Of a stretch of 64,000 nucleotides of DNA, positions 21,869 through 30,383 are shown piece by piece. Both the position numbers and the translations under genes were made by a program. The stretch is from Cordia subcordata. Lineage: Eukaryota; Streptophyta; Magnoliopsida; Boraginales; Cordiaceae. Location: positions 19,529,001-19,593,000 of the forward strand of contig JAPTOF010000006.1 in the NCBI GenBank assembly GCA_028554755.1, given 5' to 3'. Every line of letters begins with the position of its first letter. The first letter of the stretch is position 1. A model generated the notes under the pieces. It saw only the letters and a list, made by a program, of their open reading frames with translations, made no database searches and was not told the origin of the DNA.

Positions 21869-22669
21869 TCACTTGGACTTCTTTTGCCTTTTGGAGAATA
21901 AAGTTGTTTGCAATCAACCAATTAGTTTCCATTTTGACAACCTTGGTTTTGCAAATCACTTGGATGATATGGTCAAAAGGAGGATTTGGATTTTTTTGAG
22001 GAAAAACATTCAAGCTACTTTCAATGATTCTTGTTATCAAGGCCTTATTTTCAACTTTAATGATCAAATTCACAAATCCTTTTTGGTTGCCTTCGTCTAT
22101 GGATGCAATGAAGCTTCTAAAAGAAGTAAGTAAACTTTGGAGCAAGCTTGGTCTTTGGTGCACATGGTGTAATGATAGTGACTTTTGCATTTTGGGTGAT
22201 TTCGGTGAAGTCTTGCAATGTGGAGATAAATCTAGCACTTCGGCCATCCCAAAAAGTGCTAAAGACTTTAAAACCTTGGTGGTCAATGCAAACCTGCAAG
22301 AAGCTAAAGCTCATGGACCTCACTTTACATGGACAAACAAGAGTGACGATAGAAATTTCTTGGCAAGCAAACTTGATAGGGCTATGGTGAATGCAAATTG
22401 GATTCAAAACTATCAGCATTCTTTCTTGTTGATGGATAATCCCCGTATCTCCAATCATTGCCCTCTTATAATGCATACTTGTAAGTCTTGGCATCCTTCT
22501 CTTAAACCTTTTAAATTCTACAATGCATGGACTTCTTACTCAAATTTCTTGAAGATTGTGGATGAACAATGGAGTACCCGATTTTTTGGTACTCCAATGT
22601 TCAAGCTCTTTCAAAAGAAAAAACTTCTCAAGAAAGCTCTCAAATTGTTTGATAAGAGATATTTTACAT
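21869..22669 (+). pseudogene. LINE-F ORF2, EN domain part
   Basis: Continues LINE-F ORF2 after LINE-G: FFCLLENKVVCN (EN glutamate in LLENK), GFANHLDDMVKRRIWIFLRK, VAFVYGCNEASKRSK, LGDFGEVLQCGDKS (the catalytic Asn of GDFN is Gly here, Ser in F'), FTWTNKSDDRNFLASKLDRA, NPRISNHCPLIMHTC (SDH changed to SNH) and the linker LLKKALKLFDKRYFT. It stops at the junction with LINE-I. From 22024 about 215 codons are open. The RT half is missing altogether. Confidence 0.88.
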
Positions 22670-23240
22670 GACAAGCCATCATGCAAGTTTTTACTCAAGG
22701 AGCCAAGAGAGTGACCACCGGGTAAAGACTAGAATTTTCTTCATCATCTTCCTTGAGCTCATCCAAACCTTTATGAGGATTTTGATTAAACATTTCAAGC
22801 AAGGCTAAACTTGTACTCCTTGGGGAGAGAGGATAACTTGTTGGAGAAACAAAATGGTTTTGTGCAAGCTCTTTCTCCATAAGCTATTTAGGAGTTAGAG
22901 GCTCGGACCAATACTTAGGGAAAGAAGGAGATCTTGCCTTTGCACCATTGATAATACTTTGAACAAGGGTAGCTTTAGCCTTGTTTTGGTCTTCTTCATA
23001 TTGCTTAAAAGTCTTACTCAGATCAAGAGCATCATAGACTTCTTTGAGAACTTTTGAGGTTGACGAAGCCTCTCCACTCTCAAGGGGGAGTGTGAAGAGG
23101 CAGTATCAACCTCATCATAGGAGTTTAAGCTCATGGAAGTAATAGCTTTTGAGTTACTATCTATCATGAGCATTCCTCTTAGCTTTAATTCTTACACTAA
23201 CTCGAGGGAAAGAATTAGTGGCTTTCTTCTTCTTTGCCAT
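22670..23240 (-). pseudogene. LINE-I ORF1, N-terminal part
   Basis: ATG at 23240 gives MAKKKKATNSFPRVSVRIKA, matching the basic N-terminus of the other ORF1s. A stop follows soon after (AHDR-stop), then frame changes. The stretch starting MEKELAQNHFVSPTSYPLSP at 22880 is open for 61 codons; it includes an acidic segment LDELKEDDEENS. It belongs to the low-complexity region before DUF4283, which is absent. Function is assigned by family only. Confidence 0.75.
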
Positions 23241-23425
23241 GAGAACAAGATGTTAAGGCTAAGGGATGGGTTTGAAAATAGTGTTTAGGTTAAGTGTATA
23301 AGGTTAATTACAAATGAAGGTTGTTTGGAGGTGGTGTATAGTGGTGGTGTGGTGGTTGGTTGCAAGAGTTTTAAAGAGAAGGAGTAGAGTTTTCATGGTA
23401 GAGCGAGAAAGTTGGCCTATTTTTC
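22670..23425 (-). mobile_element. LINE-I, 5' fragment (5' UTR and N-terminal ORF1)
   Basis: Minus-strand 5' end of a LINE: a start with a pyrimidine box (actttctcgctctaccatgaaaactc) near 23415, a C/A-rich leader and the start of ORF1. It ends at about 22670, where it meets LINE-F tail to tail. The 3' part, with any poly(A), is gone; this is a rearrangement breakpoint, not normal truncation, since LINEs truncate at the 5' end. The same junction is in the right arm (34461/34462). Confidence 0.75.
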
Positions 23426-23565
23426 TTTTACATGCCAACTTCATTGATGAACCTTTCTTTGATAAAAATCGATTGATTCCAAGAGATTATGGATGGCAAG
23501 CAATCTTTAAGTCTATTGGCAAGCAATTTTGAGATGCATTTGTAAATGGTATTGCAACAAGAGAT
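23426..23565 (-). pseudogene. LINE-K ORF2, RT fragment (downstream part)
   Basis: Encodes ISCCNTIYKCISKLLANRLK, CLPSIISWNQS and IKERFINE, then breaks at the LINE-I 5' end. It continues, across the LINE-J insertion, from the VKDFRPIS codons at 24378 onward. This reading explains the fragment better than a 5' inversion of LINE-J. Confidence 0.78.
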
Positions 23566-24377
23566 AGTCATCCTCTTCTTTCTAAGGTTAGTGACATCTT
23601 CATTAATGACACTTGGAATTGGCCAAATCATCTTCTTCATATTGATGTCCCAAATTTTACTCCTCATGAAGACAACATTGACAAAGTAATTTGGACTCTT
23701 TCTCCCAATGGAGATTTCTCATTCAAGCACACTTGGGAGCACATGAGGGTAAAGGGCAGCCATTTCTTGGGATTTAATCTTATTTGGCACAAAGGGCATT
23801 ATCCAAAACATAGCTTTATTGTTTGGCTTGCAATTCTTGATCGATTAAGCACAAAGTTCAGAATTCTTCATTGGGGGCTCAACATCAACATATATTGCAT
23901 TTTTTGCCACATGGGTTGTGAAATGAGAGATCATCTCTTTTTTTAATGTTCTTTCACTAGACGCATTTGGAGAATCGGTCTGCTTCTCACTCAAATTCTG
24001 AAAAACTTGATCTCTTGGGATGAAATTATACTCTACATCACCCCTTTTTCCATTGATAAGCGCTTGAAGGCAACCATTGTCAAGTATTTCATTTGTGCAG
24101 CTGTTTATCACATTTGGATTTAACGAAATCATCGTATCTTCAAGGACCAAGCCAAAACCGAGGAAGCCATCTTCCATGCTATCTTTAATGATGTTAGAGT
24201 TAAACTCTCAAATTGTAAAAAATTTCCTTCTTCTTCTTTGAACAAATCTTTATGCAAGATATGGAGATTAGAAAATATCTTTGTATAGGTCTTTTTGTAT
24301 CTTCTCCACTTTGTTCATGTACATGCAATTTGCTTTAATGAAATTCATACTCACTTATCCCGCAAATAAAAAAAAAA
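23566..24377 (+). mobile_element. LINE-J, short 5'-truncated insertion in LINE-K
   Basis: An 0.8 kb 3' fragment, from the W-rich linker before zf-RVT to poly(A) at about 24368-24377. It sits inside the RT codons of LINE-K with a short direct repeat AAGAGAT (23559-23565 and 24376-24382). The left arm's homology to the right arm ends inside it at about 23946; J' keeps only the first part. Confidence 0.8.
23569..24288 (+). pseudogene. LINE-J ORF2 C-terminal part (zf-RVT)
   Basis: Reads HPLLSKVSDIFINDTWNWPN, then NGDFSFKHTWEH, IWHKGHYPKHSFIVWLA and the zf-RVT core CIFCHMGCEMRDHLFF near 23895-23945. A stop follows in a T run, then RRIWRIG, AVYHIW and CKIWRLENIFV with TAG at 24286-24288. One frame lesion lies near 23946. 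The cysteine/histidine ligands of zf-RVT are kept. Confidence 0.85.
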
Positions 24378-24984
24378 GAGATGGGCCTAAAGTCCTTAAC
24401 CCAAAAAGGGTTTTGGATTTTAGGAACAAGGGCAATGTAAGTTGCATTTTTCTCTTTGAAAAGTTTTATGGAGTTGAAGAAGGAACCAATTGCTTTAAGA
24501 ACATCATCTCCACCAATACTTCAAGCTTCCTTGTAAAAATGAGAAGTGTAACCATCCGAGCTTGGGCTTTTGTTTGTGTTAAAAGAGAAAAAAGTGTGCT
24601 TAATCTCCTCTAAAGTGATAGGGCAGCAAGCTTATTTAAGCAATCATCATCAATGGTTTTCCCAATAATCTCCTTGATGATATCCACATTAGCATTGGAA
24701 TGAGAGGAAGTGCCTATGAGATTCTTGAAGAAAGTAAGAAATTCAGGCTTGATTCCCTCTTTTGAAGTGATAAGATTGTCATCCACATCATTGATTGCAC
24801 AAATGGTATTCTTGTTTTTCCTTCCCCAAATCAAGTTATGGAAGAATATAGTGTTTTCATCTCCATCCTTAATCCAATTAACTATTGCTTTTTGATGGAG
24901 TGTATTCTTGTAAGTTGCTTCAAGATTTTCAATTTTTCACCATAAGCTCCTTTTCTTTGTTGAGAATATCTCCATTAAGGCAAC
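24378..24984 (-). pseudogene. LINE-K ORF2, linker and RT start (upstream part)
   Basis: From about 24984 leftward: LNGDILNKEKEL, the linker GWR.KHYIL (WIKDGD… type, damaged), NLIGTSSHSNANVDIIKEI, a degraded SPGPDGYTSHF site near 24560, NEVNATYIALVPK region and PFWVKDFRPIS at 24378, where LINE-J interrupts. Several frame breaks. Truncated at 5' by an unknown event at about 24984. It is close to LINE-G in sequence (IIGKTIDDDCLNKLAA) but only part of it lies within the duplicated segment. Confidence 0.8.
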
Positions 24985-25093
24985 TGATGTGTTATGTTTT
25001 TGTGTGTGTTTACGTTGTTATTTGCCTATGATTAAGAGGTGTTTTGAGCTTTAATAGATGCATTAGTATAGTACATATAGAATATGCCAGAAA
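24985..25093. other. Short non-LINE spacer
   Basis: About 110 bp between the 5' end of LINE-K and the 5' end of LINE-E. It has T/G-rich runs (gtttttgtgtgtgttt) and no open frame or element signature. It may be a scrap of pre-insertion DNA. Confidence 0.5.
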
Positions 25094-25287
25094 CTTTTTC
25101 TCTCTCTACCATGAAAATCCTCTGCCCTCTCTCTACAAACTTTGAAATCCGCCACCACTTTTCCACCACCACCACCACACGCTACCACTAAAAGCCATCT
25201 TCCATTTTTTTTCAATTTGCAGCCCCAACTTTTGAAAAACCTAAACACTTTTTCCATTCCCGTCCCAAAACCCCAACACTTGATTTC

Positions 25288-27346
25288 ATGGCAAAGAAGA
25301 AGAAAGGTACTTCTCCTTCAAGGCATAGTGCTCGCATCTCAGCAAAGAATCAAGCTAAAGAATGTCCCTCAATGGCTAAGAATTCTAAAGGCATTTTGGA
25401 TGAGGTTGATTCAACATCTTTTATTTCTCCTCTTGAGAATGAAGAAGTTTCATCAACCTCAAGCAAGGAACTTCGTGAAGCTTTCTATGCATTCGAATCT
25501 AGAAAAAATTACAAGGCTTTGTAAGAGGCAAAAGACAAAGAAAAGCATGAGCTCGTGAAATCCTTATAAAGGAAGGCTAGATCTTTGTCACCACCTAGCA
25601 AGGGTTCTTTATCTCGTTCAAAGGAAAACCGTGAGGATGTGGATTCTTCTCAAAAGCTTCTTGACTCAACAAAATACCAAGCTTCCTCTAGCCCGAAGTA
25701 TTCTTCAAAATTTAGAAATCAATCTGAAAATGCTCAAATCAATCCTTTAGGCATTTTGGGCTTGAGGGAGAAAGAAGAAGGAGAAAAGCTTTTAGCCGTT
25801 GGTCAAAACAAACTTACCTTGGATATTAACCTTGGGGGAAAAGAGGGAAGCCCTTTTCCTAATTTTGGCAGCCTCTTTGCAGCTCAAACTCCCCAAAAAC
25901 CGACAGCTCGTGCTCAAGATCTAAAGCAAACTTTTGAACCACAATTTCAAATCCAAAAGCTCGGTTGTCTTGATGGAAATTTCCCCCCGCTCCAAAACTC
26001 ATTTTTAGCAAGAAAAAAGAGGGACCACTCCGAAATGACATGGCTGCCATGTCATTAAGAAAAGACACATCAACCACCATTCCAAATCAACTCCCCTTTT
26101 CTCATGGTGAAGAAGAACGTGAATGCACTACGCAACCCACTAAAATGCTTTTCAAAAATGAAAATTAGGAAGAGAAGATTGCAATTGAAAGCAAAAACAT
26201 TTCTCAACAAAATGCCCAGCAAAATGCTTGGAGAAAGCCTTCAAAACTCAGGTTTGAACCTTCTTCAAAAACACCATCTCATGGTTGGGGAAAGGATTTT
26301 GCTGAATTTATTAGTACAAATTTGCAATTTGATGATGAAATTGAGGTCAAAGTTGTTAATGGAGTTAGGGATGTTGTTGACCCCCCAGAGGATTTATGAT
26401 CAAGGGGATAAATTATGGACTCATTGTTTGCTTGGCCAATTTATAGGCGCCCCCCACCTTTCTTCCTTATCAAAAACATGGTTGACTTTGCTTGGAGAAG
26501 GTTTGGCAATGTGGATATTTTTCATAAAGGAAAGGGGTTGTATGTTTCAAGTTTGACAAGGAAGAACATTGTCAAAAAGTTTTGCAACAACTTTGGCATG
26601 TTAATCATAGGCCTTTGCTCCAAAGGAAATGGAAGCCAAATCTTGAGTACATCAATGTGAATTGCAATAAAGTCCCATTGTGGGTTAAACTTTGGAATGT
26701 CTCAATGAGTCTTTGATCAAAAAGAGGGTTAAACTATGATACTTCTTTCATTGGGAGGCCTATTCAAATGGACACATTGACTGAATCAAGGAGAAACCTT
26801 GAATTTGCAAGGGTTTGTATTGAGGTTAATTTGGAGGAAAGTCTCCCGGATGCAATCTTTCCAAAGCTTAGAGATGGCTCCTGGGCCCAAGTTGATGTTG
26901 AATATGCATGGAAGCCTTCTAAATGCTCACATTGCAAAATGGTGGGACATATGGTTGATAAATGTCCCATGAAGCTGACTACTCAACAAGCTCAAGGTCA
27001 CTCTTTGATTCTAAAACCTAAGCAAAAAAAGCAAGAGAATTGGCAAGTCATTGGGAAGAAACTTTCAACAAATGATAGAAATGCACCCAATTTTGAGAAA
27101 GCAAGTAATACAAGTTCTACAAGCAAGATGGTTGATCCCACTCGGCCAATCTTTCCACGACAAATGAATAATGCTAGTGGGCCTAACCATAAGATCCAAC
27201 ATCTAAACCACTTCCAAGCTCTTGAAGATGATGCAGAGGAGAACCACACTCCTCCAAACAAACCCGAGGAAGGGGAATATGTTGCTGAACCAATCATTGC
27301 TCAAAGCACATGTCAAGAGGATCTCACTCCTCTCCCACTTTCATGA
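25288..27346 (+). pseudogene. LINE-E ORF1 (DUF4283-like, zf-CCHC_4)
   Basis: ATG at 25288 gives MAKKKKGTSPSRHSARISAK. A Ser/Glu-rich region follows, then DGNFPPLQNSF near 25975 and, in another frame, NDMAAMS near 26040. The DUF4283-like domain reads HCLLGQFIGAPPPFFLIKNM near 26425, GRPIQMDTLTESRRNLEFAR near 26760 and DVEYAWKPSKCS, with an intact knuckle CSHCKMVGHMVDKC near 26925-26965. The C-terminus contains FQALEDDAEENH and ends LPLS with TGA at 27344-27346, overlapping the ORF2 ATG (27343) as ATGA. Stops or frame changes near 25522, 25567, 26058, 26398 and 26715. The last 192 codons are open. Confidence 0.87.
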
Positions 27347-27698
27347 TTTTTTGCTATTAGAATGTCAGGGGTTTAAATTCCCCTAAAAACACAAAGAAAT
27401 AAAATTTCTCATTGGTAAACATAAACTTGATTATTTTTGCATTTTGGAGACCAAGACCACCCAAGAAGCTAATGTTATAGCCACATATTTTTGTAGCTTG
27501 GGTTTTGACAACTATGTTGACGAGAACATTGTTGGTCGTCTTTGGCTCTTTGGAGGAATCATCTCAAGCCTACCATCATTGATACCTTTGACTAAGGTAT
27601 GCTTTGCCATTTTGCATCCCTGTCTCATGATCCTTTCTTTTTGATTTTTGTTTATGGCCGAAATGCCCCCTAAAGAAGGAAAACACTTTGGCAGCAAA
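27343..27698 (+). pseudogene. LINE-E ORF2, start of EN domain
   Basis: ATG at 27343 overlaps the ORF1 stop. It reads MIFCY, a stop, NVRGLNSPKN, then a frame change to ILETKTTQEAN (EN glutamate), GFDNYVDENIVGRLWLF and FVYGRNAP before truncation at 27698. The ORF2-start hairpin is here with one mismatch (cagggg…cccctaa, 27365-27386). Confidence 0.8.
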
Positions 27699-27749
27699 AG
27701 TCAGCGCTCGGCTCAGCACCTTTATTGGGATTTGATAGTGGGATTTGAT
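27699..27749. other. Junction filler with short tandem repeat
   Basis: About 50 bp joining LINE-E to HL-2. It contains a 13-bp unit (tgggatttgatag) repeated twice in tandem near 27726-27751. It matches neither the LINE-E' continuation nor a target-site duplication for HL-2. Likely repair filler at a breakpoint. Confidence 0.55.
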
Positions 27750-27826
27750 AGAAATATGCTCTCCTTTCTCTCTAGAGTTACTACTCTCAACTACCAAGTT
27801 TTCTCTTCTTAATTTCAACTTTTATC

Positions 27827-30190
27827 ATGCCAAAAAAGAAAAATCACATATCTTCAAGAAAGAGTGCTAGGATTAAAGCTATTAATGCTAAGCTCAAGGA
27901 ATCCTATGAAGAACTCCCTCAACATGGAACTCAAAATGTTATGCATGGTGCTGAAAACGTTATTGTTTCTCCCTCCATGCGTGAAATCTCATCCTCTTTG
28001 CTTGTTGAAGAAGATGAACCCTCCATCAACTCTAGCCTAGAGTTCAAATTAGCTAATGATGCTTGCTGTAATGTTGGATTTTCACCTACACAATCTTCTT
28101 CTTCTAAGTCTATGCAAGATATTAAGCTTGGAAAGTTCACGACAATGGCTGCCTCCACGGGTGAGTTTGATGGAGAAAATAACCAAGTTGATTTGCATCT
28201 TGCTTGTGATGGTCTTAGCACCTCTATGGCTGAAGAGGTCACTACTTCTTCTTCAAAGCTAGAAAGTTCTCCACAAATGGCTACAAGTCATTCTCCCTTG
28301 CAACATGCTTTTGGCTCACCCAAAATTACTCATAATGGTACTCGTTCTAATCCTCAAGAAGAGAATAACTCTCTTCTCGAACATAAATTGCATTTTCAGC
28401 CCGCAAACTTGAGCATTTTTGCTCCAAATTCCAGCCATGAATTGGCTTCTCAACAAGAAAATATCCATGAGTCTTTACCCAAAGGACAAAATGCTGAGAA
28501 GGACTATTTTGCTTATTGCTCGGCTGATCATTTCCAGGCTACTACAGGTACTTTTTCAGGCCTAAATAAATCTTTTTCAGCCTCTTCCAACCAGCACGTG
28601 ACAGCACATCATGCTACACCTAAGTCAGGCAACTTTTCAAACTCTTTGAATGAGTCTTTGCACTTTAACTTTGAAAATTTCCCTCCACTTGATACTCGGC
28701 CAGAGTGTAGCTTCTCCATGCCAACTAAGCAGCCAACTAAGCATACTCCTAATGTTGACATGGCTGCCAAGTCAACGAATGCACCTCCTTATGTCCCCAA
28801 CGACCAGAATAAACTGTGCTCTTATTTTGCAACTTCACATCATAAAAATGAAACCCCTGTTGTCCCACTTTCTGGCTGCAACAAAAATTTAGAATTTGCA
28901 CTTCATGCACCATCAAGTAATACAAATTCATTGCCATTTAATGAGTTTACTTCATCAAAACAAGCAAGGCAGCAAATGGGCAACCAGAATAATGCTTGGA
29001 GAAGGCCTTTTAGGCCAAGATATGAGCCCTCTTCTTCCATTCCGAATCCTAATTGGGGAGGTGTTTTTGCCCAGTGTTCCACTTTAAATTATAAGCTTAA
29101 AGGTCATGTTGCAAATGTGGTAAATGGTGTTAGAAACGTTGAAGACCCCCCATTTGATATCTATGATGATGGTGAAAATTTTTGGCAACATTGTCTTGTT
29201 GGCTAATTCCTTGGTGCTCCACCTCCATTTTTTCTCCTTCATAATATGGTTGAAAATGTTTGGAGAAGCTTTGGAAGAGTGGAAATCTTTTCAAAGGGTA
29301 AAGGATTGTTTGTTTTCAAGTTTGAGAATGAGGAAAATTGCCAAAAAGTGTTGGAACAATAATGGCATGTTAACCATAGGCCACTTCTTTTGAGAAAGTG
29401 GGAGCCTAATCTTGATTTTGTCAACCTTACTTGTGACAAGATTCCAATTTGGATCAAATTGATAGATGTTCCTTTAAGCCTATGGTCTAGAAGAGGCCTT
29501 GGTTATGTTGCTTCCTTCATTGGTAATCCACTTCAAATAGATGCTATGACGGCATCAAGAAGAAACCTTGAATTTGCAAGAGTATGTGTTGAAGTTAATT
29601 TAGAGGAAAGGCTCCCGGAGGAGATTTTTGTGAAACTTAGAGATGGGTCTCAAGCAAGAGTTGCTGTGGAATATGCTTGGAAGCCTTCTAAGTGCGATCA
29701 TTGCAAAATTGTTGGACATGTTAAAGATTTTTGTCCCATGAAGACAAAACAAAGCACTCATGAAGCTCCTCAAAGAATTGTTGCAAATGCTCCAAAGCCA
29801 AAACAAAGTGAAGAATGGATTGTAATTGGCAAGAAAAAACCCACAAATGGAAATGACCATTCTAAGGATGTTAGTCAAACCCCATGCAAAGAAAATGCTA
29901 ATGTTCCTCAAGTAACAAATCAGTTTGATGCTCTTGATGGTTATGATGGTGGAAATACATTTGAGGAAATGGTGAGAGAAAATGATGCTGATGGAGTGTC
30001 CCTAGTAAAGGAGGATTCGCAAATACAAAATGATGGTGTTGCCGTGTTTTCCCCGGCCAATAATGAAATTGAACCGCTTGGTGATGGAAACAATGGATCG
30101 GGACTTGAGAATGCCTCCCATGTTGCGGTCCAAGAGGATTGTGGAAGTGATGCAAGCATGGAAGTTCCCATTACCCGCTCCTCTTCTTAA
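27827..30190 (+). pseudogene. HL-2 ORF1-type protein, best-preserved half-LINE frame
   Basis: About 788 codons in one frame with only two nonsense codons (TAA 29204-29206 and TAA near 29360) and no frameshift. MPKKKNHISSRKSARIKAIN starts it. A long Ser/His/Asn-rich region follows with NFPPLDTRPE near 28677 and NVDMAAKS near 28755. NNAWRRPF is near 28990, then VEDPPFDIYDDGENFWQHCL leads into DUF4283, with GRVEIFSKGKGLFVFKFE, WHVNHRPLLLRKW and GNPLQIDAMTASRRNLEFAR. The knuckle CDHCKIVGHVKDFC is intact near 29695-29735. The acidic C-terminus ends TRSSS with TAA at 30188-30190. Predicted nucleic-acid binding; the lack of frameshifts hints at coding constraint until recently. Confidence 0.87.
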
Positions 30191-30269
30191 CTTGTTCTTT
30201 TTTTCTTTTGCTTGTTCTCTTTTGGTTTGATTCTTTGTTAATGCCTTCTTGTCGTTTTGTTTTGCATTT

Positions 30270-30318
30270 CCCCTCAAACTGATTTCTTGTTTCTATTGTT
30301 GTATCTAAGTTTGAGGGG
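30270..30318 (+). other. HL-2 3' terminal hairpin
   Basis: CCCCTCAAACT (30270-30280) pairs perfectly with AGTTTGAGGGG (30308-30318), leaving a 27-nt loop. It ends 53 nt before the poly(A). Compared with HL-1 the last two pairs differ on both sides (TC/GA changed to CT/AG), a compensatory change. Confidence 0.85.
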
Positions 30319-30383
30319 ATTTGGAATGTCTTTGTACTCATTTGTGATTAATAAATTATCACTTAATCCGCAAAAAAAAAAAA

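Larger units (their letters stand above)
13939..22669 (+). mobile_element. LINE-F, plus-strand fragment, split by LINE-G (with LINE-H inside)
   Basis: Carries the 3' half of ORF1 (from about 13999), the ATGA junction at 14874-14877 and the first 30 codons of ORF2. It is interrupted by LINE-G (14966-21868) and resumes at 21869 with the EN domain. It ends abruptly at about 22669, where it meets the truncated ORF1 of LINE-I in the opposite strand. 13939-13998 is unassigned filler at the head-to-head junction with LINE-A. The mirrored copy is 34462-35236 plus 37797-38826. Confidence 0.82.
395..23946 (+). repeat. Left arm of giant inverted duplication
   Basis: The nested LINE order here (D, HL-1, A, B, F, G, I, K, J) is found again, reversed and complemented, at 33204-59624, including the same nested insertion points, the same target-site duplications and the same internal deletion in the RT of LINE-D. 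After removing LINE-H, which only this arm has, the arm is about 19.2 kb. By eye the arms differ by a few percent (4 differences in 81 bases near 12220-12300), so this is an aged duplication. The outer edge falls inside LINE-D ORF2 at the codons for KEEIKSAL; the inner edge falls inside the zf-RVT part of LINE-J. Confidence 0.93.
25094..27698 (+). mobile_element. LINE-E, 5' half of an L1-type element
   Basis: Starts with the family 5' motif (actttttctctctctaccatgaaaatcctc), then leader, ORF1 (25288-27346) and the first 118 codons of ORF2, ending abruptly at 27698 after the codons for RRKTLWQQ. No 3' end is present. LINE-E' at 59795-62686 is a copy of the same subfamily in the same orientation, not part of the inverted duplication. 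Confidence 0.82.
27750..30383 (+). mobile_element. Half-LINE HL-2: ORF1-only retroelement
   Basis: A 2.63 kb plus-strand element: 5' end gctctcctttctctctag near 27758, leader, one ORF1-type frame (27827-30190), 180 bp of 3' tail with the hairpin at 30270-30318, terminus cacttaatccgc and poly(A) 30372-30383. No ORF2. No target-site duplication is visible because both flanks are rearranged or occupied (filler at 27699, LINE-L at 30384). Its DUF4283 and knuckle resemble the LINE ORF1s (RRNLEFARVCVEVNLEE) more than HL-1, HL-3 or HL-4. Confidence 0.87.

Noticed and set aside
23314..23532. Open frame with a Trp/Val-rich start (KVVWRW…) on the plus strand, mirrored at 33580-33816
   Set aside because: It is the reverse complement of the LINE-I 5' UTR (C/A-rich leader) running into LINE-K RT; it exists in both arms only because the arms are copies.
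23426..24377. 5' inversion (twin priming) of LINE-J
   Set aside because: The inverted-looking RT piece at 23426-23565 continues exactly from LINE-K codons at 24378, with a short direct repeat around J, so a nested insertion explains it better.
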